From Sphaerospermopsis sp. SIO1G1 (GTDB lineage: Bacteria; Cyanobacteriota; Cyanobacteriia; Cyanobacteriales; Nostocaceae), in assembly GCA_010672785.1 (NCBI GenBank), contig JAAHFX010000006.1, positions 125,574 to 189,573 of the forward strand: DNA of 64,000 nucleotides, read 5' to 3'. Both the position numbers and the translations under genes were made by a program. Each line of letters begins with the position of its first letter. The first letter of the stretch is position 1. Positions 26,781-35,364 of this stretch are shown piece after piece. Under the pieces are notes generated by a model. The model had not been told where the DNA came from, searched no databases, and worked only from the letters and a program-made list of their open reading frames with translations.

Positions 26781-27008
26781 AAATTTCTCCTTAATTGTTT
26801 CTGGAGACTGGAAAGCAAAAGCATTGATGCTGGAAATCTTTCCTGTCTGTTCAATTTCTATCAAACCCTTAAGGAATAATTCATGTTACAAAAGTCACAA
26901 CATGGCGGAAATAGTTCATTCGACCTAGAGACATGACTATAGTACGGGAACTTTCTCCCGCAATACTCATCATATTTTCTAATCACTATTATGTAGGATT
27001 CAAGGTAC
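26781..27008. promoter_or_regulatory. Divergent promoter region with short palindrome
   Basis: The upstream region shared by the small beta protein and the LuxR-like gene. CGGGA (26946-26950) and TCCCG (26957-26961) form a short inverted repeat 6 bp apart. It could be an operator, but the arms are only 5 bp. Confidence 0.3.
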
Positions 27009-27806
27009 ATGAAAGTAGTCACTGTAAAAAATCATCCTTTCCCCAGAATCTTATACTGTGAATATATTCTTCTTGCATTACTGATGATTTTAATTAACTG
27101 TCCAATTTTACCTAGTTGGTTGTTTTTTCAAAACTCTTCACTACCAATAACGTTAATCTTAAATTTATTAGTTGTAGTATTTTGGGGAATAGGACTATTA
27201 TTACCTTGGAATAAAGATTTAAAACCAAAAATCTTATTTACCTGTTTCGAGTTATTTTTAATTATTTTTATAAGTTACTTAGGGCATGGAAAGGGGTTAA
27301 TTATCCCTTATATAGTTGTCATTTTAAGGAATGTTTTTTTGTTTAATGAACTGAGAAAAAGCATAATTATATTATGGATAGCAATTTTAGGATTGATATT
27401 TAATTTAATGTATTTACTGAAGGATATAGAAAGTGTTATTCCACTTCAAAATACTTTTGACTTTCAAGCTATTTTATCTTTAACCATATTATTTGGTCTT
27501 GTATTTACTCTTATTTTAGTTTTTTTGACATTTTTTCTAAATTTTATTGTTATCGAGAAAAAAACTGTAGTTAAGATTGATGTAGATAAAATTCATCAAC
27601 TACAAAATTTAACTAAAAAACAAAAAGAAGTACTAAAATATTTTCTAACTGAAAACTGCCCTACAAATAAAGAAATGGCTGAGGGATTGTATCTTAGCTA
27701 TGGAACAGTGAGAAATCATATGTCCAATATTATGCAAAAACTAGACATTAAAAATAGAACTCAACTAGCTTTGTTAAAAGAAATCATGCTACCAGACTTA
27801 CAATAA
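27009..27806 (+). CDS. Membrane-anchored LuxR-type HTH regulator
   Basis: A 265-residue protein. Residues of about 15-185 contain roughly six hydrophobic membrane segments (for example ILLALLMILINCPILP and LTILFGLVFTLILVFLTFFL), with no receiver or PAS domain. A short linker leads to a C-terminal LuxR/GerE HTH (about 195-260): LTKKQKEVLKYFL, NKEMAEGLYLSYGTVRNHMS, NIMQKLDIKNRTQLA. The membrane half is likely the sensor, with DNA binding on the cytoplasmic side, an architecture like MASE-type one-component regulators. The low G+C and divergent placement next to a small unknown gene suggest a local two-gene module. The signal is unknown. Confidence 0.82.
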   Translation: MKVVTVKNHPFPRILYCEYILLALLMILINCPILPSWLFFQNSSLPITLILNLLVVVFWGIGLLLPWNKDLKPKILFTCFELFLIIFISYLGHGKGLIIPYIVVILRNVFLFNELRKSIIILWIAILGLIFNLMYLLKDIESVIPLQNTFDFQAILSLTILFGLVFTLILVFLTFFLNFIVIEKKTVVKIDVDKIHQLQNLTKKQKEVLKYFLTENCPTNKEMAEGLYLSYGTVRNHMSNIMQKLDIKNRTQLALLKEIMLPDLQ

Positions 27807-27941
27807 AATGTGATTTAAAGTAAGTAACTTGTCTTATTTCATATATCTATGCACATCAGTAAAAACATAAATCAATAAACCCTAGATAAAAAGCAGAACC
27901 TTATATCACTCATTCCCATATAGAGTATAGGAACGAGAAAA

Positions 27942-27988
27942 CGATCGCACTCCCAAAATCAACTAGAAATGCGATCGCTTTTTTTATT
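27942..27988 (+). terminator. Terminator hairpin with HIP1 site
   Basis: CGATCGCA (27942-27949) pairs with TGCGATCG (27970-27977), then CTTTTTTTATT. It terminates the LuxR-like gene and faces the end of ctaB at 28001. One arm overlaps a HIP1 octamer. Confidence 0.7.
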
Positions 27989-28000
27989 GTTTGTAGTTTC

Positions 28001-28954
28001 CTAACTAAGGAAAGGTAAATAACTCAGAATTGTACTGACTAAATGATGAGTAAAAGGTAAACTATCAACCACCATTCCTAAACATAACAACATCATGTAA
28101 GAAATGGAATATAAGAACAATTCTCTAGCAATTGTTTTATCCTCTGGGTTTTGTAGTAATCGCCAAGATTTATGGACAAATACACCACCTAAAGTTAAAG
28201 CAACTACTGCATAGACTATACCGCTGGCGTGTAAAGGATAAAAAAGCAAAACTGTAGCAGTAACAGTGATGACTGTATAAAACCAAATTTGTCTGACTGT
28301 GGCCTGATCTCCTGCTACCACAGGTAACATAGGAATCCCTACTTTTGCATAATCATCTCTAATCATCAAGGCCAAAGCCCAAAAGTGGGGAGGAGTCCAT
28401 AAAAAGACAATGGCAAAAATTAACCAAGCTGCCCAGCTTAAAGTATCAGTCACCGCAGCCCAACCAACTAAAGCTGGAATAGCTCCGGCAGCACCACCAA
28501 TGACTATATTTTGGGTACTATGACGTTTGAGCCAATGAGTATAGATTAATACATAGAAAACAATACCGGAAAAAGCTAAAAGTGCAGCCAGAAAATTAGC
28601 AAAAGCCGCTAGGAGGGTAAAAGAACCTATAGCCAGAGCGACAGCAAAAATCAAAGCATCCCGAGGTTGCACTCTACCAGAAGGCATAGGACGATGGCGC
28701 GTCCGTTCCATGTCATAATCTATGTCTCGGTCATAAATACAGTTAATTGTTTGGGCGCTGGCCGCAGCCATAGTACCGCCAAGAAGTGTGACCAAAAGCA
28801 ACCACGGATCTACTTGTCCTTTAGCAGCAATCCACATACTGCCAGAGGTTGTAATCAAAAGTAACGGAATAATCCGGGGTTTAGTCAACTGGTAATAACT
28901 TTGAATTACCTCAAGAAATGTATTGTGGTGGCGAGAGACATTAGTCTCAATCAT
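28001..28954 (-). CDS. ctaB: Protoheme IX farnesyltransferase (heme O synthase)
   Basis: A 317-residue polytopic membrane prenyltransferase (UbiA family) that attaches a farnesyl group to heme b, making heme O for cytochrome oxidase. The aspartate motifs [20 protein letters not shown] (about 91-110) and the second loop around [20 protein letters not shown] plus [16 protein letters not shown] (about 197-213) bind Mg-pyrophosphate. It contains the usual run of hydrophobic helices. It lies downstream of ctaA on the same strand and supplies the oxidase encoded divergently. ATG at 28954. Confidence 0.95.
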   Translation of the reverse strand: MIETNVSRHHNTFLEVIQSYYQLTKPRIIPLLLITTSGSMWIAAKGQVDPWLLLVTLLGGTMAAASAQTINCIYDRDIDYDMERTRHRPMPSGRVQPRDALIFAVALAIGSFTLLAAFANFLAALLAFSGIVFYVLIYTHWLKRHSTQNIVIGGAAGAIPALVGWAAVTDTLSWAAWLIFAIVFLWTPPHFWALALMIRDDYAKVGIPMLPVVAGDQATVRQIWFYTVITVTATVLLFYPLHASGIVYAVVALTLGGVFVHKSWRLLQNPEDKTIARELFLYSISYMMLLCLGMVVDSLPFTHHLVSTILSYLPFLS

Positions 28955-29271
28955 GTTTTCTCTACTTCCTTTCTCAGTGATCAGTGATCAGTTATTAGTG
29001 GCTCAGTTATCAGCTATCAGTGAAGAATTAAGTTATGGGAGTTAACACAAATTAGGCAGGAATTAACCAAAAAATACACGAAGAGAAGAGGGTTGTAGGG
29101 GTATTGTGCCTAAGTCCCAGATTCAGTAGAACAACTTGACAAACCATACAAGTACAAAAATGTAAATCAGGGGAAAAACCTGCTGACCATGATTTTTGAC
29201 CTGTGATCAAAACAAAATTTAACGTTCTACCTATGTAAAATGATTATTCCCCAGTGATAGCTGCTGATTGC
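28955..29271. other. Gap between ctaA and ctaB
   Basis: It starts with a short heptamer-type repeat (about 28975-29022, TCAGTGATCAGTTAT variants). The remaining 250 bp carry no recognisable gene or terminator. Confidence 0.55.
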
Positions 29272-30195
29272 TTACAGGTAACTGATAGATTTTTTTGTGT
29301 CGCGCAATGCCAAAACCGTAAATACAACCAAAGTACCCAATAAAGTAGCGCCTACAGCTTGGTGAGTAACGGTTAGAGGTTCTACTTGCAGATGTAAGCG
29401 AAAAGTCGCAAATCCCACAAGTAGCTGTAAAATTAACAAACTACCTGCAATATTAGCCAGTCGCCGTAAAGTTGGATGTAGTGCTGGTGTCTGCCAAGAG
29501 ATAAATACAATTGCTAAGGTGGCTACCGTTGGTGGTAATAAACCAAAAATATGGCTATACATCACACCACATAATTGATCCCCAGCCAAACATTGATGTA
29601 AAGCCCAACGAGAACCAACCAAAGCACCCAATAGACTTTGTAGATAAACCAAGATAGCAGCAATTAAACCCAGCCAAGGTAACTTACCAACAGTTCCTGT
29701 TCCCTGATAGGGAATTAGTGAAGTACCAATGACTAAAAGAGTGATAAAGAATAATAACGCTGTTCCCAGATGAGCAGTGACAATATCAAACCGTAACAAC
29801 TCCGTCACAGTCAGCCCACCTAACACACCTTGAAAAACAATTAAAAACAGAGCAAAAGTAGTTGCCCAAGGCAACCAATTAGGTAAAACTCGACGATGCC
29901 ACCAGGATAAACCGACAAGGGCGATCGTACTAAAACCAATCAAAGCTGCATCCAGACGATGAAACCATTCCAAAAACACTTGGAGATTCATCTGTTTAGC
30001 AGGCACTAATTCTCCATAACACAACGGCCAATCTGGGCAAGCAAGACCAGCATTCATCACACGGGTGGCACTGCCTATAGCCATTAAAATCAAAGTAGCT
30101 ATGCAAATCTTCCACACCAAGCGACGGATGGCTTCCTTGGGGCTGTTGTGTTGAGCGGCTGCTTCATTTTGTTGTTGTAGGACAAATTCGTTCAT
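29272..30195 (-). CDS. ctaA: Heme A synthase (COX15/CtaA)
   Basis: A 307-residue membrane protein that oxidises the methyl group of heme O to heme A. Conserved pieces are GSATRVMNAGLACPDWPLCYG (split here as GSATRVMNAGLACPDWP then LCYG), EWFHRLDAALIGF with a heme-ligand His, AHLGTALLFF, and THQAVGATLLG with a second His. The pattern of two four-helix halves with one His pair each is that of the family. I use ATG 30195; a TTG precedes it at 30198. It is divergent from coxB across 700 bp and precedes ctaB. Confidence 0.94.
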   Translation of the reverse strand: MNEFVLQQQNEAAAQHNSPKEAIRRLVWKICIATLILMAIGSATRVMNAGLACPDWPLCYGELVPAKQMNLQVFLEWFHRLDAALIGFSTIALVGLSWWHRRVLPNWLPWATTFALFLIVFQGVLGGLTVTELLRFDIVTAHLGTALLFFITLLVIGTSLIPYQGTGTVGKLPWLGLIAAILVYLQSLLGALVGSRWALHQCLAGDQLCGVMYSHIFGLLPPTVATLAIVFISWQTPALHPTLRRLANIAGSLLILQLLVGFATFRLHLQVEPLTVTHQAVGATLLGTLVVFTVLALRDTKKSISYL

Positions 30196-30198
30196 CAA

Positions 30199-30897
30199 CG
30201 ATACCTGATCCCCGCTTGAGTATATCTTCTTAAAAGGTTCTATTTAGTGAAAGTGAAGTTGCATCACTTCAATTGTGATTGAAAATTAGAGTCAGAAATT
30301 ATGGAAATAGACTCAAGACAAATCGAAATTCTTAGGATTTAATCAGTCAGAAGTCAAGAGTATGGAAACAATTTTGTGGATAATTAAAGATTAATTTTAG
30401 ATTTACCCAAACAAACACTGACTACTAACTGTGGTTAGCTGAATGCTAACTAAAAATCAATTTTCTTGCTTGAATCTAGAACTTCTAACTTCCTACTCAT
30501 AATTCTCTCCCATAAATTTAACAACTTACGTTATTCTGAACAGTCCAGACCTATCTCTACCCTAACTTATCTGCTAGAGTTCCTGAATTGGCTGTCACTT
30601 ATACTTTGAATCACTTCTTGTAGTTTTAGCTGTAAGATTTAGGTATTTTTTAAGATGTACATCATCAAATCCTGAAAATAGAGGGAATTTTCTTTAAATT
30701 TTTGTAAATTTGTAACTTTTATTTTTCTGGATTAATTTTTGCTGTTTATATTACACCAATAACTTTTAATCAAGATTAGTAACATAGGCAAAAACTTAAC
30801 AAAAATTTCAGATATTTAGATTACAGATTTCTAAGACTGCACTACCTTAGTAAGTGAGTTATTTTGAAATAACGTAGTTAATTCAATTAGGTAAGCC
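30199..30897. promoter_or_regulatory. Long divergent upstream region of the cta/cox genes
   Basis: About 700 bp separate ctaA (minus) and coxB (plus). It is A+T-rich, without heptamer runs or family A-F elements, unlike most gaps in the window. The lack of repeats suggests it is kept free for regulation or long leaders. I could not identify a specific regulator site or a conserved RNA. Confidence 0.4.
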
Positions 30898-31893
30898 GTG
30901 AAAATTCCAAGTACAATCTGGACACTACTAATCGGCATCGTTTTAACTCTAGTCAGTCTCTGGTACGGTCAAAATCACGGTCTGTTGCCTATAGCCGCAT
31001 CAGATGAAGCCGTATTGATAGATGACCTATTTAATGCGATGTTGACAGTTTCTATAGGAATATTTCTAATAGTTGAAGGAGTTCTTATATACTCTGCGCT
31101 TAAATATCGTCGTCGCGCAGGTGACAATGAAGACGGGCCGCCAATAGACGGTAATGTACCGCTAGAAATACTCTGGACAGCAATTCCAGCAATTATTGTT
31201 CTTGGTATTTCTGTGTACAGTTTTGATGTTTACAACCAAATTGGTGGGTTAAGTCTTCATGGCGGCCATGAAATGCCAATGATGGAAGAAGCAATGTCAA
31301 CATCAGGAACAGCCATTGCTGCAACTCTTAGTAATACACCAGAAAACCCAGAACAAAACCCTGTTATCCTCGCTGAAGCTACTTCTGGGATCGGTACAAG
31401 TGAAGATATAGCTGGAAAATCTCAACCCTTGGTAGTTGAAGTAGCTGCTCTACAATATGCTTGGTTATTTACATACCCAGATACAGGCCTCTTAACTGGT
31501 GAACTTCATGTCCCAGTTGGTAAAGAAGTACAGCTAAACATGACAGCTAATGATGTTATACACGCTTTTTGGGTTCCAGAATTTCGGTTAAAACAGGATG
31601 TGATTCCTGGTCAAGAAACAAAGGTTAATTTTACATCTAGAAAAGTAGGTCAATATCCTCTGATTTGTGCTGAACTGTGTGGGCCATACCACGGCGTTAT
31701 GCAAAGTCGGGTAGTTGTGGAATCCCAAGCGGATTTTGATGGTTGGATGCAGTCACAGCAAGTAGCAGCTAAAGAAGACTTGAACAAAGCTGTAGCTGTC
31801 AACTCCCAAGAATTATCAGCAGATGAATTTCTCGCTCCCTATACCCACAATATGGGTATTCATTCAGAAATGTTGCATCAAGTCCATCGTTAA
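30898..31893 (+). CDS. coxB: Cytochrome c oxidase subunit II
   Basis: Subunit II (CtaC), 331 residues, bringing electrons from cytochrome c6 or plastocyanin to the CuA centre. Two N-terminal membrane helices (about 5-25 and 48-68, with ILWTAIPAIIVLGISVYSFD near 91-110) precede a periplasmic cupredoxin domain. CuA ligands His222 (NDVIHAFWVPEF), Cys257, Glu259, Cys261, His265 and Met268 (ICAELCGPYHGVM) are all present. Residues of about 118-175 form an extra loop with HGGHEMPMMEEAM, rich in His and Met and absent from short bacterial homologues. The start is GTG 30898. First gene of coxB-coxA-coxC. Confidence 0.95.
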   Translation: MKIPSTIWTLLIGIVLTLVSLWYGQNHGLLPIAASDEAVLIDDLFNAMLTVSIGIFLIVEGVLIYSALKYRRRAGDNEDGPPIDGNVPLEILWTAIPAIIVLGISVYSFDVYNQIGGLSLHGGHEMPMMEEAMSTSGTAIAATLSNTPENPEQNPVILAEATSGIGTSEDIAGKSQPLVVEVAALQYAWLFTYPDTGLLTGELHVPVGKEVQLNMTANDVIHAFWVPEFRLKQDVIPGQETKVNFTSRKVGQYPLICAELCGPYHGVMQSRVVVESQADFDGWMQSQQVAAKEDLNKAVAVNSQELSADEFLAPYTHNMGIHSEMLHQVHR

Positions 31894-31896
31894 TTA

Positions 31897-31935
31897 TTGG
31901 CTGATGACTAATGACTAATGACTAATGACTAATTT
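31897..31935. repeat. Heptamer tandem repeat (TGACTAA) between coxB and coxA
   Basis: Four to five TGACTAA units occupy most of the 42-bp gap and end at the coxA start codon, where a ribosome binding site would be expected. None is evident. Confidence 0.85.
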
Positions 31936-33603
31936 ATGACACAAGCAGAATTACAAGACACTACAAATCTTCCTACTCCCCACTCAGAAGAAGAAGAAAG
32001 AAAATGGTGGGAATTTTTTACCTTTAATACCGACCATAAGGTAATCGGCATTCAATATCTAGTTACATCATTCATCTTCTACTGCATTGGTGGTGTGATG
32101 GCTGATTTGGTGCGGACAGAATTACGCACCCCAGAGGTAGATTTTGTTACCCCTGAAGTTTATAACAGCTTGTTCACACTCCACGCTACCATCATGATTT
32201 TCCTGTGGATCGTTCCCGCAGGTGCAGGTTTAGCTAACTATCTCATCCCCTTGATGATCGGGGCTAGGGATATGGCTTTTCCCCGTTTGAATGCTGTGGC
32301 TTTTTGGATGATACCCCCAGCGGGAATATTACTTACCATGAGTTTAGTAGTAGGTGATGCCCCTGATGCTGGTTGGACATCCTACCCTCCCTTGAGCTTA
32401 GTCACAGGTAAGGTAGGTGAAGCAATTTGGATTATTAGTGTCTTACTTTTGGGTACATCATCAATTTTGGGAGCAATCAACTTTTTTGTAACCATCCTGA
32501 AAATGCGTGTTCCCAGTATGGGTATTAACCAAATGCCATTGTTCTGCTGGTCAATGTTATCTACTTCAGCTTTGGTATTGCTTTCTACTCCAGTTTTAGC
32601 TGGGGCTTTAGTTCTATTAGCCTTTGATTTAATTGCGGGTACGGCATTCTTTAACCCAACTGGTGGTGGTAATCCGGTGATTTACCAACATATGTTTTGG
32701 TTTTACTCCCACCCTGCTGTTTACATCATGATTTTGCCGTTTTTTGGGGCAATTTCCGAAGTTATTCCTGTCCACTCCCGCAAACCAATTTTTGGTTATA
32801 AGGCGATCGCCTATTCTTCTCTGGCTATCAGTTTTTTAGGTTTAATCGTCTGGGCGCACCATATGTTTACCAGTGGTATTCCTGGTTGGTTACGGATGTT
32901 TTTTATGATCACTACGATGATCATTGCTGTTCCTACAGGTATCAAAATCTTCAGCTGGTTGGCAACAATGTGGGGTGGTAAAATTGCCCTGAATACACCC
33001 ATGTTATTTGCAATGGGTTTTGTTGGTACTTTCGTTATGGGTGGTGTCAGTGGTGTGATGTTGGCATCTGTACCCTTTGATATCCACGTCCACGATACCT
33101 ATTTTGTTGTCGCTCACCTCCACTATGTCTTATTTGGTGGAGCAGTTTTAGGAATTTTTTCCGCTATTTATCATTGGTTTCCTAAAATGACGGGAAGAAT
33201 GATGAACGAATTTTGGGGCAAGGTTCATTTTGTTTTAACTATTGTTGGTTTGAATATGTCCTTCCTACCCATGCACAAATTAGGACTCATGGGTATGAAC
33301 CGTCGTGTTGCCCAATATGACCCCAGATTTACAACTCTAAATGAAATCTGCACCTATGGGGCTTATATTCTCGCTATTTCCACCTTACCCTTCATTATCA
33401 ATGCAGTATGGAGTTGGTTGTATGGTGAAAAAGCACCTCAAAACCCTTGGCGTGGTTTGACTTTCGAGTGGATGACTTCTTCTCCACCGGCTATTGAAAA
33501 CTTCGAGAAACTCCCTGTTCTTACTAAAGGCCCTTACGACTACGGGGTAACAGTGAGCAGTCAACAGTTATCAGTTAACAGTGAGCAAACCGTTAGCAGT
33601 TGA
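31936..33603 (+). CDS. coxA: Cytochrome c oxidase subunit I (A2-type)
   Basis: The catalytic heme-copper subunit, 555 residues, with twelve membrane helices. It holds heme a and the heme a3-CuB site where O2 is reduced. CuB/Tyr region MFWFYSHPAVYIMILP (about 253-268), histidines WAHHMF (about 311) and the heme ligands in VHDTYFVVAHLHYVLFGG (about 383-400) are seen. YSHPAVY replaces the GHPEVY of mitochondrial-type enzymes, placing it in the A2 proton-channel class. The C-terminal tail from about residue 538 (VSSQQLSVNSEQTVSS) is encoded by a heptamer-type repeat, so the true conserved protein ends near KGPYDYG. Confidence 0.96.
   Translation: MTQAELQDTTNLPTPHSEEEERKWWEFFTFNTDHKVIGIQYLVTSFIFYCIGGVMADLVRTELRTPEVDFVTPEVYNSLFTLHATIMIFLWIVPAGAGLANYLIPLMIGARDMAFPRLNAVAFWMIPPAGILLTMSLVVGDAPDAGWTSYPPLSLVTGKVGEAIWIISVLLLGTSSILGAINFFVTILKMRVPSMGINQMPLFCWSMLSTSALVLLSTPVLAGALVLLAFDLIAGTAFFNPTGGGNPVIYQHMFWFYSHPAVYIMILPFFGAISEVIPVHSRKPIFGYKAIAYSSLAISFLGLIVWAHHMFTSGIPGWLRMFFMITTMIIAVPTGIKIFSWLATMWGGKIALNTPMLFAMGFVGTFVMGGVSGVMLASVPFDIHVHDTYFVVAHLHYVLFGGAVLGIFSAIYHWFPKMTGRMMNEFWGKVHFVLTIVGLNMSFLPMHKLGLMGMNRRVAQYDPRFTTLNEICTYGAYILAISTLPFIINAVWSWLYGEKAPQNPWRGLTFEWMTSSPPAIENFEKLPVLTKGPYDYGVTVSSQQLSVNSEQTVSS
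33556..33599. repeat. STRR-like repeat encoding the CoxA C-terminus
   Basis: GTGAGCAGTCAACAGTTATC then AGTTAACAGTGAGC and CCGTTAGCAGTTGA are CAGTTAN-type units read in frame as the last residues and stop of coxA. Intrusion of a repeat at the gene end is the simplest explanation. Confidence 0.7.
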
Positions 33604-33605
33604 AG

Positions 33606-33717
<112 letters not shown>

Positions 33718-33749
33718 TACACAATTAGCAATTACCAATTAATAAATTC

Positions 33750-34367
33750 ATGCAAAGTCAAACAATTGACACCGCTAAAATCGAACAAAATCATCATTTA
33801 GCCGCAGACAGTCATCATGAAGAACACCCAGACTTACGTATGTTTGGTTTGGTTGTCTTCCTGGTTGCAGAAGGAATGATTTTTTTAGGAATGTTTGGAG
33901 CTTATTTGGCTTTCCGTTCTATCTTACCCGTCTGGCCACCAGAAGGTACACCAGAATTAGAATTGTTGTTACCTGGTGTGAATACTATCAATTTGATCGC
34001 CAGTAGTTTTGTCATGCACAATGCTGACACCGCCATCAAAAAGAATGACGCTAAGGGAATGCGTACCTGGTTAGCCATTACAGCAGCAATGGGTGCAATA
34101 TTTTTAGTTGGTCAGGTTTATGAATATAGTCATTTAGAATTTGGCTTAACTACAAATTTATTCGCCAGTGCTTTTTATGTGTTGACTGGGTTTCACGGTT
34201 TGCACGTAACTATTGGTGTATTAGCAATTTTGGCAGTTTTGTGGCGATCGCGTACTCCTGGCCACTACAGCGATGAACACCATTTTGGGCTTGAAGCTGC
34301 TGAATTATACTGGCACTTTGTAGATGTAATTTGGATAATTTTGTTCGGATTACTATATTTGTTGTAA
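33750..34367 (+). CDS. coxC: Cytochrome c oxidase subunit III
   Basis: Subunit III (CtaE), 205 residues, with about five membrane helices, stabilising subunit I. HPDLRMFGLVVFLVAEGMIF (about 26-45) and the C-terminal FHGLHVTIGVLAIL plus AAELYWHFVDVIWIILFGLL are the family signatures. Residues 1-25 form a His-rich hydrophilic leader (ENHH-type: NHHLAADSHHEEH). It is the third gene of the operon; a strong hairpin terminator follows. ATG at 33750. Confidence 0.95.
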   Translation: MQSQTIDTAKIEQNHHLAADSHHEEHPDLRMFGLVVFLVAEGMIFLGMFGAYLAFRSILPVWPPEGTPELELLLPGVNTINLIASSFVMHNADTAIKKNDAKGMRTWLAITAAMGAIFLVGQVYEYSHLEFGLTTNLFASAFYVLTGFHGLHVTIGVLAILAVLWRSRTPGHYSDEHHFGLEAAELYWHFVDVIWIILFGLLYLL

Positions 34368-34393
34368 GAATTGATTACTTAGTTCTTCACTCC

Positions 34394-34440
34394 ACTAAAA
34401 TAATTTCCAGTCCCCCACTAAGGGGATTTTTTATTTTAGT
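34394..34440 (+). terminator. Terminator after coxC
   Basis: Outer arms ACTAAAATAA and TTATTTTAGT enclose an inner stem TCCCC/GGGGA followed by TTTTTT. It is an intrinsic terminator for the cox operon and is nearly symmetric. Confidence 0.85.
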
Positions 34441-34718
34441 GATGGGGTGATGGGGAGGTGGGAAAATATGCACACACCAGTTATATCGCAAGTGATTATG
34501 AGAACATGATATAGAGGAGTACAATTTGCTTAGGATATCTTTTCCTTACAGGATTATGTCCTAACCAACCCATTCCTTACTATAGAGATAGAATAAGAAG
34601 ACTTTTTGTTAACATGATGACCTCGTTGTTGAGTGGTTTTTCGATGAATAATGATTGTTAAAAATTTTCTAGGGTTTAAGTAACGATTAAGACGACTTCG
34701 TTCAAAAAAATTGTTAAC
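34441..34718. other. Gap after cox operon
   Basis: It begins with GGTGATG/GGGAGGTG repeat units and then carries 250 bp of unremarkable sequence up to the end of the convergent secreted-protein gene. No gene is seen. Confidence 0.5.
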
Positions 34719-35285
34719 TTATAAACCGAAACTACATCCTGATTGACAGGGAATCTTTTCTTGATTTTTAGTACCAATGAGAATTAGGTTATCAATTTTT
34801 CCACTAATGGCAATATCATAGTCTGGAATTCTGACCACATTTTTTAGGTTAAGATGAATCTTGGATAATTGGGCTTGATTTTGTTGAATCTTCATCCAAG
34901 CTTCTCCTTGACAGTCTCCTGATGGAGAGGAGAAAGTTTTAATAGTAATTGGTCGGGTAATTCCTCGATTTTTTAGACCATTGATTTCTAGGGTAACTTG
35001 ATTCCCTGAAACGGATTGATTGGCAATTCCAAAAGCAGGTTTTTCTGGTTCGAGAAGTCCTTCTGTTGTATTGTTTTCCAGTCTCCAGTAAACAGAAACA
35101 GGGTTGTTTCCTTGAGGTGAACAATCTTGGTTAACACGAATTCCATAATGAACTTGATTGCCGTTGTCAGTTTTAGATATATGAAAGACACTATTTAAGT
35201 CATTAGCCAATAAAGGTGAACTTAGAGATAAAATGAGGGCATTAGTTAAGCTAAAAATAGCTAAGTTTGATTGAGGATTAAACAT
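34719..35285 (-). CDS. Secreted small protein, DUF4833-like
   Basis: A 188-residue protein with a signal peptide (hydrophobic AIFSLTNALILSLSSPLLA, likely cleaved near residue 28). The mature part shows HISKTDNGNQVHYGIRVNQD and NPVSVYWRLENNTTEGLLEP, a pattern I associate with DUF4833 proteins. Four cysteines remain after export (near DCSP, DCQG, and IPCQSGCSFGL), enough for two disulfides. ATG 35285 follows an AGGAAAG site. It is the last gene of a five-gene co-directional block with a sigma factor and a CHAT protease, 79 bp after the membrane protein gene, which suggests it is the extracytoplasmic member of that system. Confidence 0.7.
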   Translation of the reverse strand: MFNPQSNLAIFSLTNALILSLSSPLLANDLNSVFHISKTDNGNQVHYGIRVNQDCSPQGNNPVSVYWRLENNTTEGLLEPEKPAFGIANQSVSGNQVTLEINGLKNRGITRPITIKTFSSPSGDCQGEAWMKIQQNQAQLSKIHLNLKNVVRIPDYDIAISGKIDNLILIGTKNQEKIPCQSGCSFGL

Positions 35286-35364
35286 GATTTTCTTTCCTAT
35301 ATATGTGGGAAATTGTTAGGGAATTTTTGTCAGTCGTTAAGGAGCAATAATGTAGAGGGTAAAC

